Below, in pieces: positions 15,433 through 23,807 of a stretch of 64,000 nt of DNA. A model generated the notes under the pieces. That model was not told the origin of the DNA, did not search any database, and saw only the letters and a program-made list of their open reading frames with translations. The position numbers and the translations under genes were made by a program. Each line of letters begins with the position of its first letter. The first letter of the stretch is position 1. This stretch comes from an uncultured Sporosarcina sp. (GTDB taxonomy: Bacteria > Bacillota > Bacilli > Bacillales_A > Planococcaceae), in the NCBI GenBank assembly GCA_948469885.1, contig CAOKMT010000008.1, forward strand, positions 1-64,000. Direction: 5' to 3'.

Positions 15433-17187
15433 ATGGCAGTAAAATTACCTAAAGTAGACGTCGTCGTTGTCGGCACAGGTTGGGCGGGCGGAGTTGTGTC
15501 TGCCGAACTTTCAAAAGCAGGTTATAAAGTTGTTGCGTTGGAACGTGGGAAAAATGTGACACGATCGGATTATATTGGCGTAAAAGACGAACTTCGTTAT
15601 ACAAATCGTTATGAGATGATGCAAGATTTATCGTCCGAAACAATTACTTCGCGAAGCAATATTGACGAGGTTGCATTGCCCGTAAGGACACGAAAGGAAT
15701 TCATGGCCGGGACTGATTTGGGCGGAGGCAGTGTTCATTGGGCTGGTGCTACGTACCGCTGGCGTGCGTATGATTTCGAGATTAGAAGTAAAACGATTGA
15801 ACGTTACGGAAAAAATAAAATCCCCGATGATATGTCAATACAAGACTGGGGCATCACGTACGAGGAAATGGAACCGTATTATGACCGTTGGGAAAAAACG
15901 GCGGGCATTTCGGGAGAGCCGGATCCCCTTGGCGATCCTAGGTCAGACGATTATCCAAATCCGCCGATGAAAGCATCACCAGCGATTAATTTATTTATGG
16001 AAACGACAAAGAAAATGGGCTATCATCCGTATCGCGTGGCGGCAGGGAATTTATCGCAAACATACGTAAATCCCGATGGAGAGCAATTGAATCAATGTAT
16101 GTTTTGTTCGTTTTGTACACAGTATGGATGTGACTTTGGTGCTAAATCAGATCCGCTCGTAACAGTTTTGCCTACAGCCGAGAAAACCGGTAATTTCGAA
16201 GCGAGAACAGGTGCTTACGTCCGTCGGGTTTTACATAAAGATGGCAAGGCGACGGGTGTGCTATACGTCGATACGATGACAGGGGAAGAGTTCGAGCAGC
16301 CGGCAGATGTCGTTGTCCTTGCCGCCTTTACATTAACAAATAACCGTTTATTGTTATTATCTAAAATTGGACAACCTTATGATCCGAAGACGCGAACAGG
16401 TGTGATTGGTCGAAACTTTAATGCGCAATTCAATAACACTTTTCTCGGGGCAAGAGGGTATTTCAAAGACAAAAAGTTTAACTACTATATGGGCGCAGGC
16501 GCTTTAGGCGCTACTTTAAGCGATTTTGCAGGAGATAATTTCGACCATACCGATTTGGACTTCATTAACGGGGGCGGTATCGAAATTAGGCAGTACGGTG
16601 ACGGAGCCATTGCCACAAACCATGTCCCAGACGGAACGCCGTCATGGGGGAAAGAGTTTAAGGAAAACTCCATCCGTTATGCCAACCGTTCCCTCGTCGT
16701 ATGGTACACAATGGCAACGATGTCTTACTGGCATAACTATTTAAGTTTGGATCCAACGTATACGGATAGTTTGAACGATCCACTTTTACGCGTGACGTAT
16801 AAGTATGGTAAACAGGATAAACCGATGGCCGAGTTCGGGATCGAAAAGTCGCGTGAAATTATGGAGGCAATGGGTGCCGATATTGTTGATGTAGATGAGG
16901 CACCAGATGAGTTTGACCACGTCTACGATGGAATGCATTATGCGGGTGGTGTCATTATTGGTGCAGATCCTGCAACGTCGGCAGTGAATACTTATTTACA
17001 AATGTGGGATATGGATAACTTATTTGTCGTTGGGGCATCCGCTTTTCCACAATTTGCGGGACATCACCCAACCGCGACAGTCGGTGCGGTTGCTTACCGT
17101 GCAGCGGAAGGTATTGAAAATTACCTGAAAAATGGCGGTCAATTAGTACAAGTAAAAAACGAAAGCAATATTAAATCTATTTCCTAA
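15433..17187 (+). CDS. GMC family oxidoreductase, gluconate 2-dehydrogenase large subunit-like
   Basis: A 584-residue FAD enzyme. The dinucleotide fold is at the N-terminus (VVVGTGWAGG, then VVALERG at about residues 35-41). The flavin-attachment region GGGSVHWAGATYRW and the C-terminal GMC signature FAGHHPTATVGAVAYRAAEG, which holds the catalytic His, are both present. A cluster of cysteines (NQCMFCSFCTQYGCD) is conserved in this branch. It should oxidise an alcohol, sugar or polyol at the outer face of the membrane together with the Tat-signal-bearing small subunit encoded 16 nt upstream. The substrate is not predictable; the name gluconate dehydrogenase is family-level only. A terminator follows at 17197. 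Confidence 0.87.
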   Translation: MAVKLPKVDVVVVGTGWAGGVVSAELSKAGYKVVALERGKNVTRSDYIGVKDELRYTNRYEMMQDLSSETITSRSNIDEVALPVRTRKEFMAGTDLGGGSVHWAGATYRWRAYDFEIRSKTIERYGKNKIPDDMSIQDWGITYEEMEPYYDRWEKTAGISGEPDPLGDPRSDDYPNPPMKASPAINLFMETTKKMGYHPYRVAAGNLSQTYVNPDGEQLNQCMFCSFCTQYGCDFGAKSDPLVTVLPTAEKTGNFEARTGAYVRRVLHKDGKATGVLYVDTMTGEEFEQPADVVVLAAFTLTNNRLLLLSKIGQPYDPKTRTGVIGRNFNAQFNNTFLGARGYFKDKKFNYYMGAGALGATLSDFAGDNFDHTDLDFINGGGIEIRQYGDGAIATNHVPDGTPSWGKEFKENSIRYANRSLVVWYTMATMSYWHNYLSLDPTYTDSLNDPLLRVTYKYGKQDKPMAEFGIEKSREIMEAMGADIVDVDEAPDEFDHVYDGMHYAGGVIIGADPATSAVNTYLQMWDMDNLFVVGASAFPQFAGHHPTATVGAVAYRAAEGIENYLKNGGQLVQVKNESNIKSIS

Positions 17188-17196
17188 TCGAAAAGG

Positions 17197-17243
17197 TGCC
17201 AGGTTTTAACACAATTCCGAGTTGTGTTGGAATCTGGCATTTT
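17197..17243 (+). terminator. Terminator of the GMC dehydrogenase operon
   Basis: TGCCAGGTTTTAACACAA pairs with TTGTGTTGGAATCTGGCA (two small mismatches) and is followed by TTTT. It lies 9 nt after the GMC stop codon. Confidence 0.75.
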
Positions 17244-17329
17244 AACTTGATTTCATCCGAATACCCATAGGAAGTGAAGACCTTCCTTACAATTTTACGT
17301 AACTTATATAAAGTCTCCGAACTAGAGTG

Positions 17330-17378
17330 TTGACAGGTGAAATGAATGTATGTTATATTTATCTTGAATTCGAGATAA
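17330..17378 (+). promoter_or_regulatory. Promoter with MhqR-like operator, second dioxygenase (P7)
   Basis: TTGACA (17330-17335) and TATATT (17354-17359, 18-bp spacer) form the promoter. TTATCTTGAATTCGAGATAA (17359-17378) overlaps its end and is a 20-bp palindrome with one mismatched pair. The layout matches the c-di-GMP operon promoter at 5483. Confidence 0.7.
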
Positions 17379-17560
17379 GTGGAAAAAGATATTCCGAGGA
17401 AATTCTTATTTTAAACAATTGTATCATTCGTATGCCTGTCGGCTAATCTAGTACAGAGAAAGCTTTTCATGAAGCATCTCTCCACTAGTGCGGCTTTATT
17501 TTTTAAGTATATATCTTGATTTCAAGATTACTTGATTATTAAATATAGGGAGGAATTATA
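17379..17560 (+). promoter_or_regulatory. Long leader of the second dioxygenase with an extra MhqR-like box
   Basis: The 180-nt leader carries ATCTTGA and TCAAGAT around TT (17513-17528), a perfect palindrome, 33 bp before the start codon. A weak hairpin (GCTT...AAGC near 17462-17475) and a T-rich stretch (17500-17506) are also present. Two operators flanking one leader may allow looping or a second, internal promoter. I see no known riboswitch. Confidence 0.5.
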
Positions 17561-18544
17561 ATGAACCATTTAAAAGGGCTTCACCATGTGACAGCCATAA
17601 CGAGTAGTGCAGAAAAAAACTACGAATTTTTCACATATGTCTTGGGAATGCGTCTTGTAAAGAAAACGGTCAATCAGGATGATATCCAAACGTATCATTT
17701 ATTTTTCGCAGACGATAAAGGCTCAGCAGGCACAGATATGACATTCTTCGATTTTCCAGGGATACCAAAGGGAACTCATGGAACGAATGAGATTTATAAA
17801 ACAGCTTTCCGTGTTCCGACAGATGCGGCATTAGACTACTGGTTGAAACGTTTTGAGAAGTATGAAGTGAAAAATACGGGTATCAAAGAAGTGTTTGGTA
17901 AGAAAACTATTTCATTTGTTGATTTTGACGATCAACAATATATGTTAATTTCGGATGAATTTAACGAAGGGATTGAGTCAGGAACACCATGGCAGAATGG
18001 TCCAGTTCCATTGGAATTCGCAATTACAGGTTTAGGACCTATTCATATTCGGATTGCGGAATTTGACTATTTTAAAGAGGTTTTGGAAAAAGCAATGTTC
18101 ATGCGTGAAATTGCTCAAGAAGGTTCACTTCATTTGTTTGAAGTCGGTGAAGGTGGAAACGGCGCACAAGTTATCGTGGAGCATAATAATGTCTTGCCAG
18201 CTGGTCGACAAGGATTCGGTACAGTACATCACGCAGCTTTCCGTGTGGAAGATACGAAAGTTTTACATGAATGGATTGCACATATGCAAGCGGTCGGTTT
18301 CAATACTTCAGGCTATGTTGATCGTTTCTTTTTTGAATCTCTCTATGCACGAGTAGCGCCAGGCATCCTTTTTGAATGGGCAACAGATGGTCCAGGATTT
18401 ATGGGGGATGAACCTTATGAAACAGTAGGGGAAATCTTGTCGTTACCGCCATTTCTTGAAGGGAAACGAGAACAGATCGAGGCAGCAGTAAGACCAATCG
18501 ACACGGTACGTAGCACGCTCAAAATTGAAAAAGAATACTTTTGA
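17561..18544 (+). CDS. Ring-cleaving VOC-fold dioxygenase, second copy
   Basis: A 327-residue two-module VOC protein and clear paralog of the protein encoded at 9750. Both share the start GLHHVTAITSSA / GHHHISMLTKDA, the VKKTVNQDD motif and the FEWATDGPGF end motif. Metal-ligand candidates are the His of LHHVTAI, VHHAAFRV and the Glu of GILFEWATDGPG. It is about 14 residues longer at the C-terminus (VRSTLKIEKEYF). ATG 17561 follows GGGAGGAATT. Two MhqR-like operators lie upstream. Expected role: oxygenolytic cleavage or detoxification of quinols or catechols; actual substrate unknown. Confidence 0.87.
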   Translation: MNHLKGLHHVTAITSSAEKNYEFFTYVLGMRLVKKTVNQDDIQTYHLFFADDKGSAGTDMTFFDFPGIPKGTHGTNEIYKTAFRVPTDAALDYWLKRFEKYEVKNTGIKEVFGKKTISFVDFDDQQYMLISDEFNEGIESGTPWQNGPVPLEFAITGLGPIHIRIAEFDYFKEVLEKAMFMREIAQEGSLHLFEVGEGGNGAQVIVEHNNVLPAGRQGFGTVHHAAFRVEDTKVLHEWIAHMQAVGFNTSGYVDRFFFESLYARVAPGILFEWATDGPGFMGDEPYETVGEILSLPPFLEGKREQIEAAVRPIDTVRSTLKIEKEYF

Positions 18545-18555
18545 GCCGATAGCAT

Positions 18556-18640
18556 TTGACTTGCTTCAGCAGAAGTCGCCCACTTTTATACGGGGGATTC
18601 CCCGCTAACCAAGATTCAATAAGGTTGAATTAAGAAGGAA
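18556..18640. repeat. Repeat remnant sharing the end of the 36.76-kb element
   Basis: ACTTG-TTCAGCAGAAGTC at 18559-18577 matches 18 of 19 bases at 36758-36776, and the following CCC-ACTT-ATA is also shared. The rest has diverged. It resembles the right end of an IS200/IS605-type element as I recall such ends. ATTCAA/TTGAAT (18614-18630) form a small inverted repeat. The block lies between the dioxygenase and WrbA-like genes. Confidence 0.45.
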
Positions 18641-18668
18641 GATTAGGCATAAAGAAGGAGAATTATAA

Positions 18669-19328
18669 ATGAGCTTTTTAGCCAAACTATTTGGAAAATC
18701 AAAGGAGACGAATGAAATGTCAAACATTAAATTAGCAGTTGTTTTTTACAGCATGGGTGGAACAAATTATCAATTAGCCAAATGGGCGGAAGAAGGAGCA
18801 AAACAAGCGGGTGCCGAAGTAAGAGTATTAAAAGTCCAGGAGTTGGCGCCTGAATCTGCAATCGAAGGAAACGAAGGATGGAAAGCAACGGTCGAAGCGA
18901 CAAAAGACGTTCCTGTGGCAACATCAGAGGACATCGAGTGGGCGGATGCCATCATATTCAGCGTGCCGACACGTTTCGGAAATATGCCATCTCAAATGAA
19001 ACAGTTCCTGGATATACAAGGTGGGCTATGGGCAAATGGTAAAACGATCAACAAAGTAGTCAGTGCAATGAGTTCTGCACAAAACCCACATGGTGGTCAG
19101 GAAGCTACATTGTTATCACTATATACTTCAATGATGCATTGGGGTGCGATTATTGCAGCACCTGGTTACACAGATCCGGTCGTCTTCGGTGCAGGCGGAA
19201 ACCCATATGGAACGAGTGTGACGGTCGGTCAAGATGGTAAAATGATCGAGGATGTCGAAGCGGCTGTTAAACACCAAGCGAAACGTACAGTAACAGTTGC
19301 TGAGTGGGTTAAAAAAGGGAATCAATAA
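18669..19328 (+). CDS. WrbA-type NAD(P)H:quinone oxidoreductase, flavodoxin family
   Basis: A 219-residue flavoprotein. The flavodoxin phosphate loop is VVFYSMGGTNYQLAKWAEEG, and FSVPTRFGNMPSQMKQFLD and SSAQNPHGGQEATLLS are the WrbA/type IV quinone oxidoreductase loops. Two starts look possible: ATG 18669 after AAGGAGAA, which adds a short amphipathic N-terminus (MSFLAKLFGKSKET), and ATG 18717 after AAAGGAG at 9-nt spacing, which gives the standard WrbA start. Both have good ribosome sites, so two isoforms are conceivable. Two-electron reduction of quinones avoids semiquinone formation, in keeping with the dioxygenase next door. A strong terminator follows. Confidence 0.87.
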   Translation: MSFLAKLFGKSKETNEMSNIKLAVVFYSMGGTNYQLAKWAEEGAKQAGAEVRVLKVQELAPESAIEGNEGWKATVEATKDVPVATSEDIEWADAIIFSVPTRFGNMPSQMKQFLDIQGGLWANGKTINKVVSAMSSAQNPHGGQEATLLSLYTSMMHWGAIIAAPGYTDPVVFGAGGNPYGTSVTVGQDGKMIEDVEAAVKHQAKRTVTVAEWVKKGNQ

Positions 19329-19765
19329 GTTTAAAAGGGACCCGTTGTCGGTGTTCATTTGCGCCAGACAATGTAGCTGAAATCCCCTCTGAAAAGCGGT
19401 TGACCTAGTGTGAATTAAAAAGGTAGTACAGAAAAAGTAACTTCCCTGCATTCTTGTCGGATCGCTTGGGGAAGTTACTTTTTTCTATTGGTACTTTAGG
19501 AAGACTTAATTATCTTTTTAGCGCTGTTTTCTTCAATGACCATTTAAGCGGCTTAAAGTGTCACGCTATTTTGCTTAACCCTTTATACTTTACATACGTT
19601 AAATGCGATTCCACAAATAATGATAAACCAAAGACTGCTAAATCTTAACAATGCAACTGGTGTTTATGAAAGACAACTCCGGAATGTCTCGGTATAATCT
19701 CCAGGTCTTGAAACAAGCTATTCGGAGAGGACTCGCTTATAAGTCGTTTCTACGGAGGAGTGTAT
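19329..19765 (+). other. Intergenic stretch with terminator, no convincing gene
   Basis: This stretch holds the WrbA terminator (19432-19485) and about 280 bp up to splB. No spoVT-, splA- or leader-like ORF with a ribosome site was found, although splA normally precedes splB in Bacillus subtilis. A forespore promoter must lie here but I could not pick it with confidence. Confidence 0.4.
19432..19485 (+). terminator. Terminator after the WrbA-like gene
   Basis: AAAAAGTAACTTCCC pairs perfectly with GGGAAGTTACTTTTT around a 21-nt loop and continues into TTTTTT. Confidence 0.85.
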
Positions 19766-20794
19766 ATGAAAAAACCTTTCATGCCCCAACTTGTTTATTT
19801 TGAACCGAAGGCATTGGATTATCCGCTGGGAAAAGAACTGAAAGCAAAGTTTGAAAAGTTGGGGATTGAAACGCGATTTACGACATCGCATAATCAGATC
19901 CGAGATTTACCAGGTGAAACGGATGCGCAGAAATACCGGATTGCGAAGTCGACGTTAGTGGTGGGCATCCGGAAAACGTTGAAATTCGATACGTCCAAAC
20001 CATCGGCGGAATACGCAATTCCTTTTGCAACGGGTTGCATGGGGCATTGTCATTATTGTTATTTGCAAACGACGATGGGGAACAAGCCTTATATACGGAC
20101 ATATGTAAACGTAGAGGAAATTCTTGATACGGCAGATAAGTACATCGAGGAACGGGCACCAGAAATTACTCGTTTTGAAGCGGCCTGTACATCCGATATT
20201 GTGGGGATTGACCACCTGACCCATACATTGAAACGGGCCATCAACCATTTCGGACAAACAGAATTGGGACGACTGCGGTTTGTAACGAAATTCCATTATG
20301 TCGATCATTTGCTGGATGCGGCGCATAATGGCCGTACGCGTTTCCGTTTCAGTGTCAATGCCGATTATGTGATCAAGCACTTCGAGCCGGGCACCTCTCC
20401 TTTGGCAAAGCGGATCGAGGCGGCGGGAAAAGTGGCACGGGCCGGTTATCCACTTGGTTTCATCGTGGCGCCCATTTATCTACATGAAGGTTGGGAAGAG
20501 GGCTACCGCCATCTATTTGAGCGTCTCGATGAGGAGTTGCCACTTGACGCGAGAGATGATATTACGTTCGAATTCATTCAGCATCGCTTTACAAAGCCAG
20601 CAAAAAGAGTGATTGAGAAAAATTATCCGAAGACGAAATTGGAGTTGGATGAAGAGAAAAGGCGCTATAAATGGGGAAAGTACGGCATCGGAAAATACAT
20701 TTACCAGAAAACTGAAGAGGATGAGATAAAGGAAACGTTATTTGGGTACACGGAAAAGTTTTTTCCAAACGCCAAAATTGAGTACTTTACATGA
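19766..20794 (+). CDS. splB: Spore photoproduct lyase (radical SAM)
   Basis: A 342-residue radical SAM enzyme that repairs the thymine dimer 5-thyminyl-5,6-dihydrothymine during spore germination. The CxxxCxxC cluster is GCMGHCHYCYL (Cys91, 95, 98), and the H-atom donor Cys141 is present (FEAACTSDIVG). These positions agree with the Bacillus subtilis enzyme. I chose ATG 19766 because GGAGGAG ends 5 nt before it; an in-frame GTG two codons upstream would overlap that site. The gene stands alone, without splA in front. It is strong evidence for an endospore former. A bidirectional terminator follows. Confidence 0.95.
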   Translation: MKKPFMPQLVYFEPKALDYPLGKELKAKFEKLGIETRFTTSHNQIRDLPGETDAQKYRIAKSTLVVGIRKTLKFDTSKPSAEYAIPFATGCMGHCHYCYLQTTMGNKPYIRTYVNVEEILDTADKYIEERAPEITRFEAACTSDIVGIDHLTHTLKRAINHFGQTELGRLRFVTKFHYVDHLLDAAHNGRTRFRFSVNADYVIKHFEPGTSPLAKRIEAAGKVARAGYPLGFIVAPIYLHEGWEEGYRHLFERLDEELPLDARDDITFEFIQHRFTKPAKRVIEKNYPKTKLELDEEKRRYKWGKYGIGKYIYQKTEEDEIKETLFGYTEKFFPNAKIEYFT

Positions 20795-20837
20795 CAAAAC
20801 CCAAGCATACCGATCATTCGATATGCTTGGGTTTTGC
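20795..20837. terminator. Bidirectional terminator after splB
   Basis: CAAAACCCAAGCATA pairs perfectly with TATGCTTGGGTTTTG around a 12-nt loop, with T-runs on both strands. It serves splB and the convergent gene ending at 20860. Confidence 0.9.
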
Positions 20838-20859
20838 TTAATACAAAGATAAATGCCCT

Positions 20860-21864
20860 TTACTCGTCAGAATAGTCACCACGCAATTGTCTTCTATTTT
20901 TTTCAACCAATTGTTCAAAGTAGGAAGTCGGCTTTTCGACTGTTTGTTCTTCTTTGGACTTCTCCTTTGTAATGGATTCTGTCTTATTCTCGACTAAGGA
21001 TGGATACTCTTTCGATAATTGCCACTCAGGTTGTTTTGTATCGAGCTCTACTGTGATATGTGTTTTTTTCACTGGACTAGGTTCTACAACTACTTCTTCG
21101 TTGATAGTAGGAGAAGCTGTTTCCATAGACACTTCGAGATTCTGTTCCGTTTCATGAACAACTTTTTCTAATAGGCTGAACAATTTATATGCCTCGTTGT
21201 AGAACGCCTTATATTTAGGGGAATCTTTTCGTATGTGACGGTAAGGTTCATGATAAAAGTGAATCCTATGTCTTGACTCGGTCGTGTCGTTGACGATGAC
21301 ATCAATAGCCACAGAATCGACTTTATCGATTGGTGGTCGCGCTGAACGATTTGTTTCCGAGTCTTCTTCCCGGACCTTGTTCAACAGGAAATTTGTATAA
21401 TTGGTATCCCTTTGTGCGGAAGCCATTGGGTGGCCTTCCTCAGTGTATTGTACTGCTAACAGATCAGAAAAGTCATATGTCTTAATGACATAGGACATGC
21501 CCGCAAAAACTTTTTTGATCGTTTTCCCTTGCGCGACATTAGGTATCCAAACATATACTTTCTTTTGTTTTGGATCAACTGCAATTTTTGTTAATAAATC
21601 ATAAGAAGTATAGGATTTAAGCTTTTTAGAGTCGACTTGCTTAGGTTGAAAGGTTTGAAGAAATTCCAATTGTTGTTGTTTGCGTTTTTCTTCCATCTGG
21701 CTCACGATGCCAAAGATAAAGAGGCTTACAATAATAGATGTAACACCTATAAAAAGACCGAGTATAAAGGAGTGCTGAAAGAAGAAATAGACGAGTAAGG
21801 TAATGCCGAGGATCGGTATAAAACATCCAAGCCCGACGACTGAATTTGATTTTTTTGATGACAT
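20860..21864 (-). CDS. Uncharacterised two-TM membrane protein
   Basis: A 334-residue protein not recognised as a known family. It starts at ATG 21864, which has GGAGGT in front; longer in-frame starts lack a ribosome site. Two membrane segments lie near the N-terminus (about residues 10-30 and 35-58). They are followed by a soluble domain with KVYVWIPNVAQGKTIKKVF and YDFSDLLAVQYTEEGHP, and a low-complexity acidic/Lys C-terminal third that ends SYFEQLVEKNRRQLRGDYSD. The middle part resembles SHOCT/PH-like membrane proteins of Bacilli only vaguely. The gene is monocistronic and convergent with splB. Confidence 0.75.
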   Translation of the reverse strand: MSSKKSNSVVGLGCFIPILGITLLVYFFFQHSFILGLFIGVTSIIVSLFIFGIVSQMEEKRKQQQLEFLQTFQPKQVDSKKLKSYTSYDLLTKIAVDPKQKKVYVWIPNVAQGKTIKKVFAGMSYVIKTYDFSDLLAVQYTEEGHPMASAQRDTNYTNFLLNKVREEDSETNRSARPPIDKVDSVAIDVIVNDTTESRHRIHFYHEPYRHIRKDSPKYKAFYNEAYKLFSLLEKVVHETEQNLEVSMETASPTINEEVVVEPSPVKKTHITVELDTKQPEWQLSKEYPSLVENKTESITKEKSKEEQTVEKPTSYFEQLVEKNRRQLRGDYSDE

Positions 21865-22198
21865 ATAGTGAACCTCCAATGATCTGCCAGTGTCCTTGTA
21901 TAAACAAATTGTTTCAATAACGCGTAGGAGGCCCACTTTACGTAATGAGGCTCACCTACACTTATTATTTTAGCAAGCTTCGCAATCTTTTGTAATAAAA
22001 AACGTCAGTTTTATCTTTATTCAGCGTAGCTGGCGAGATTACAACGTACTTTTCGGAAAGCGTGAAGAATTTTATGTCATTTTTGTATTTGGTTGCACCC
22101 CATTTAGAAATAAAAGGTAAGTATCCTTTACGGTAAATAGCACAAGTTACGGTTGTAAGTGAAATGTCACTTAACAAAACTAAATGGAGTGCTGGAGC

Positions 22199-22366
22199 AT
22201 GCCAAACAACAATCAAAATCAACAAAATCAGCAAAGACAAGAAAATCAACGAAATCGTCAACAAGGAACAAAAAACCCAAACAACACTGAGTTTGCAAGA
22301 GATTTTAATGAAGAGCCTCAAGATTTCCAAAACCAGAATAACTTCAACCAAAACCGCACTAAATAA
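22199..22366 (+). CDS. Small Gln/Asn-rich spore protein, gamma-SASP-like
   Basis: A 55-residue very hydrophilic protein with about 22 Asn and Gln per 55 residues. It carries the short motif NTEFARDF, which recalls the TEFASE sequence cut by the germination protease GPR in gamma-type small acid-soluble spore proteins. Only one such site is present, and the ends lack the usual repeat. ATG 22199 follows GGAGTGCTGGAG, and a strong terminator starts 11 nt after the stop, so it is a real transcription unit. In Bacilli gamma-SASP is an amino-acid store made in the forespore; the nearby splB fits. Family assignment is tentative. Confidence 0.6.
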   Translation: MPNNNQNQQNQQRQENQRNRQQGTKNPNNTEFARDFNEEPQDFQNQNNFNQNRTK

Positions 22367-22376
22367 GTAAGTAGCG

Positions 22377-22419
22377 AAACCTGTACCGACGTATATTACG
22401 TCTCGGTACAGGTTTTTTC
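22377..22419 (+). terminator. Terminator after the spore-type gene
   Basis: AACCTGTACCGA pairs with CGGTACAGGTT, an inner ACGT/ACGT hairpin extends the stem, and TTTTTT follows. Confidence 0.9.
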
Positions 22420-22637
22420 TTTGTAGCATTCTCTTACTAGACATCTGGATATTATCATCCGGAATTTGGTGTAGGTGGAGATTGGCTTATATGATTCCTA
22501 CGTTCGTGATTAGCTTTAACCTCCAGCAGTCATGATGGAAAACCGAGATAAGTACTACAAGACAAGCACGATTCGTCAAGGGTACATTTGAATATTATGG
22601 TAAAATGGGGAAAACTCACATGAAGGGGGAAACAATT

Positions 22638-23204
22638 GTGAGGATGATTACGGCACTTATTGTAAGTTTCGCTTTGCTGGCGGGTTGCGGTATCCAGGCG
22701 GTAAATGAAGCAGGAGCTGACGAGGAACCGACGAATAAGGAAGAAACACAATCAGCGAAGGAGAAAGAAAATAAGAACGAAAACAAGCAAACGAAGCAGC
22801 TTTATCAATTTGAAACGATGACATTCAAATTGTGGAACAGTGACATAATCCGCGGCCAGTTCACAGTGAATTTGCTTAATCCTGCGGAGACTTATGAAAT
22901 TGCTGAAGGCGTGAAAGTCGAGTTGCTAGAATACTTCCCGGACTATGCTCATGATGGAGAAAATCCGATCAGCCGATCACCTTATCATTGGAATCCAGCC
23001 TTCATTTTCCAAATTACGGATGGCGATCAGATGGAAATATTGTTCAGTACGACCGATCGCATATGGAAGGCTGGGGAGGAGCATACAATGGAAGTAGCAG
23101 TGATCGATGCGACCACTACTACGTTTGAGGCGGATGTACACGATGTCCGTTCAACAATTGAAGAAGTGATTGAGGAGAAGAGAGACCAACTAGAAAATAA
23201 GTAG
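22638..23204 (+). CDS. Putative lipoprotein of unknown function
   Basis: A 188-residue secreted lipoprotein. The signal MRMITALIVSFALLAGCG ends in a clear lipobox, so the mature protein starts at Cys17 and is anchored outside the membrane. I place the start at GTG 22638 because AAGGGGG lies 9 nt upstream. A longer ATG start would push a polar stretch in front of the signal. After a Lys/Glu-rich linker (about 20-50) comes a beta-rich domain of about 130 residues. No family recognised. It is monocistronic, and an intron-like repeat with a hairpin follows at 23266. Confidence 0.7.
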   Translation: MRMITALIVSFALLAGCGIQAVNEAGADEEPTNKEETQSAKEKENKNENKQTKQLYQFETMTFKLWNSDIIRGQFTVNLLNPAETYEIAEGVKVELLEYFPDYAHDGENPISRSPYHWNPAFIFQITDGDQMEILFSTTDRIWKAGEEHTMEVAVIDATTTTFEADVHDVRSTIEEVIEEKRDQLENK

Positions 23205-23265
23205 ATAGAGGCAGGGGGGGCAGTGTACGAAAGGGATTTGTTGTTCTCATTTCTGCCTGCTCGTT

Positions 23266-23338
23266 AAATGTATGCCTCAATAAGATACGTGAGGTTTGAT
23301 GAGGGGGGAGCCTTGAAAAAGGCAACCCCAACCTCTAT
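23266..23338 (+). mobile_element. Group II intron domain V/VI-like remnant, copy 1
   Basis: TATGCCT-AATA-G, then TTTGATGAG-GGGG, then AGCCTTGAAA-AGGC and ACCCC match the copy at 39705-39778 over about 70 bp. The order is that of a group II intron 3' end: a domain V helix, a short joiner, a domain VI hairpin and the intron end. The 5' arm of domain V is damaged here. No reverse transcriptase is nearby. Confidence 0.45.
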
Positions 23339-23351
23339 AACTTCCTATATA

Positions 23352-23804
23352 TTAGATAATCCCCTGCACTCTAAGGATAATCTCCGCAATGACGGCAGAG
23401 CCTAGATAAGTGCCAAGCAGGACGAGTGATCCGACGACTAAGCTTCTCCAGCCCAGCTTTGCAAAATCCGCCCACGAGCGGCCGATGGCAATCCCTGCAT
23501 AGGCTAAAATCGGTGTCGTAATGGCCAATAAATTCACTTCCGATGTCCATTTTACAACATACTCCGAACCTGGTACCCCCGGGATGGATAGGGTGATTGC
23601 AATGAGCGAGATGTAGGCAATCGCCGGGATATTGAACGGCAGAAGTTTGTCCAGGATAAGTCCCGCAACGCTGATTCCGATTAGTAGTAGCATTCCCGGA
23701 ATCGCTTGGAGGGGCATTACATCGTAACCAATCCAGTTGCCGACAAGCGTAATGAGCCCGATAATGGCTAACACCATTGTCCATTCTTGGATATTTCGTA
23801 ACAT
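23352..23804 (-). CDS. Small integral membrane protein, partner of the DUF3100 protein
   Basis: A 150-residue hydrophobic protein with about five membrane segments and the motif ITTPILAYAGIAIGRSW. It is the last gene of a three-gene operon. GGAGGG lies inside the end of the preceding DUF3100 gene, and ATG 23804 comes 3 nt after that stop. Both proteins look like halves of one transporter, and the first gene encodes an M20 amidohydrolase. A two-part importer for an N-acyl or peptide-like substrate is a reasonable inference. I do not recognise a named family. Confidence 0.7.
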   Translation of the reverse strand: MLRNIQEWTMVLAIIGLITLVGNWIGYDVMPLQAIPGMLLLIGISVAGLILDKLLPFNIPAIAYISLIAITLSIPGVPGSEYVVKWTSEVNLLAITTPILAYAGIAIGRSWADFAKLGWRSLVVGSLVLLGTYLGSAVIAEIILRVQGII

Positions 23805-23807
23805 TCG

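Noticed and set aside
19454..19648. 64-residue frame after the WrbA terminator
   Set aside because: It begins inside the terminator hairpin, has no ribosome site and shows no family features.
21965..22444. 159-residue minus-strand frame with a long hydrophobic stretch
   Set aside because: Its hydrophobic part is the exact antisense of the Gln/Asn-rich spore-type gene (CAA/AAC codons read backwards). No ribosome site supports it. The last ~60 residues lie outside that gene but have no start.
22605..22637. Longer N-terminus for the lipoprotein starting at ATG 22605
   Set aside because: The AAGGGGG ribosome site lies inside this extension, and it would put a polar stretch before the signal peptide. 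GTG 22638 is better.
23371..23784. 137-residue minus-strand frame overlapping the DUF3100 partner gene
   Set aside because: His/Arg/Cys-rich composition typical of a shadow frame, fully inside a real membrane protein gene.
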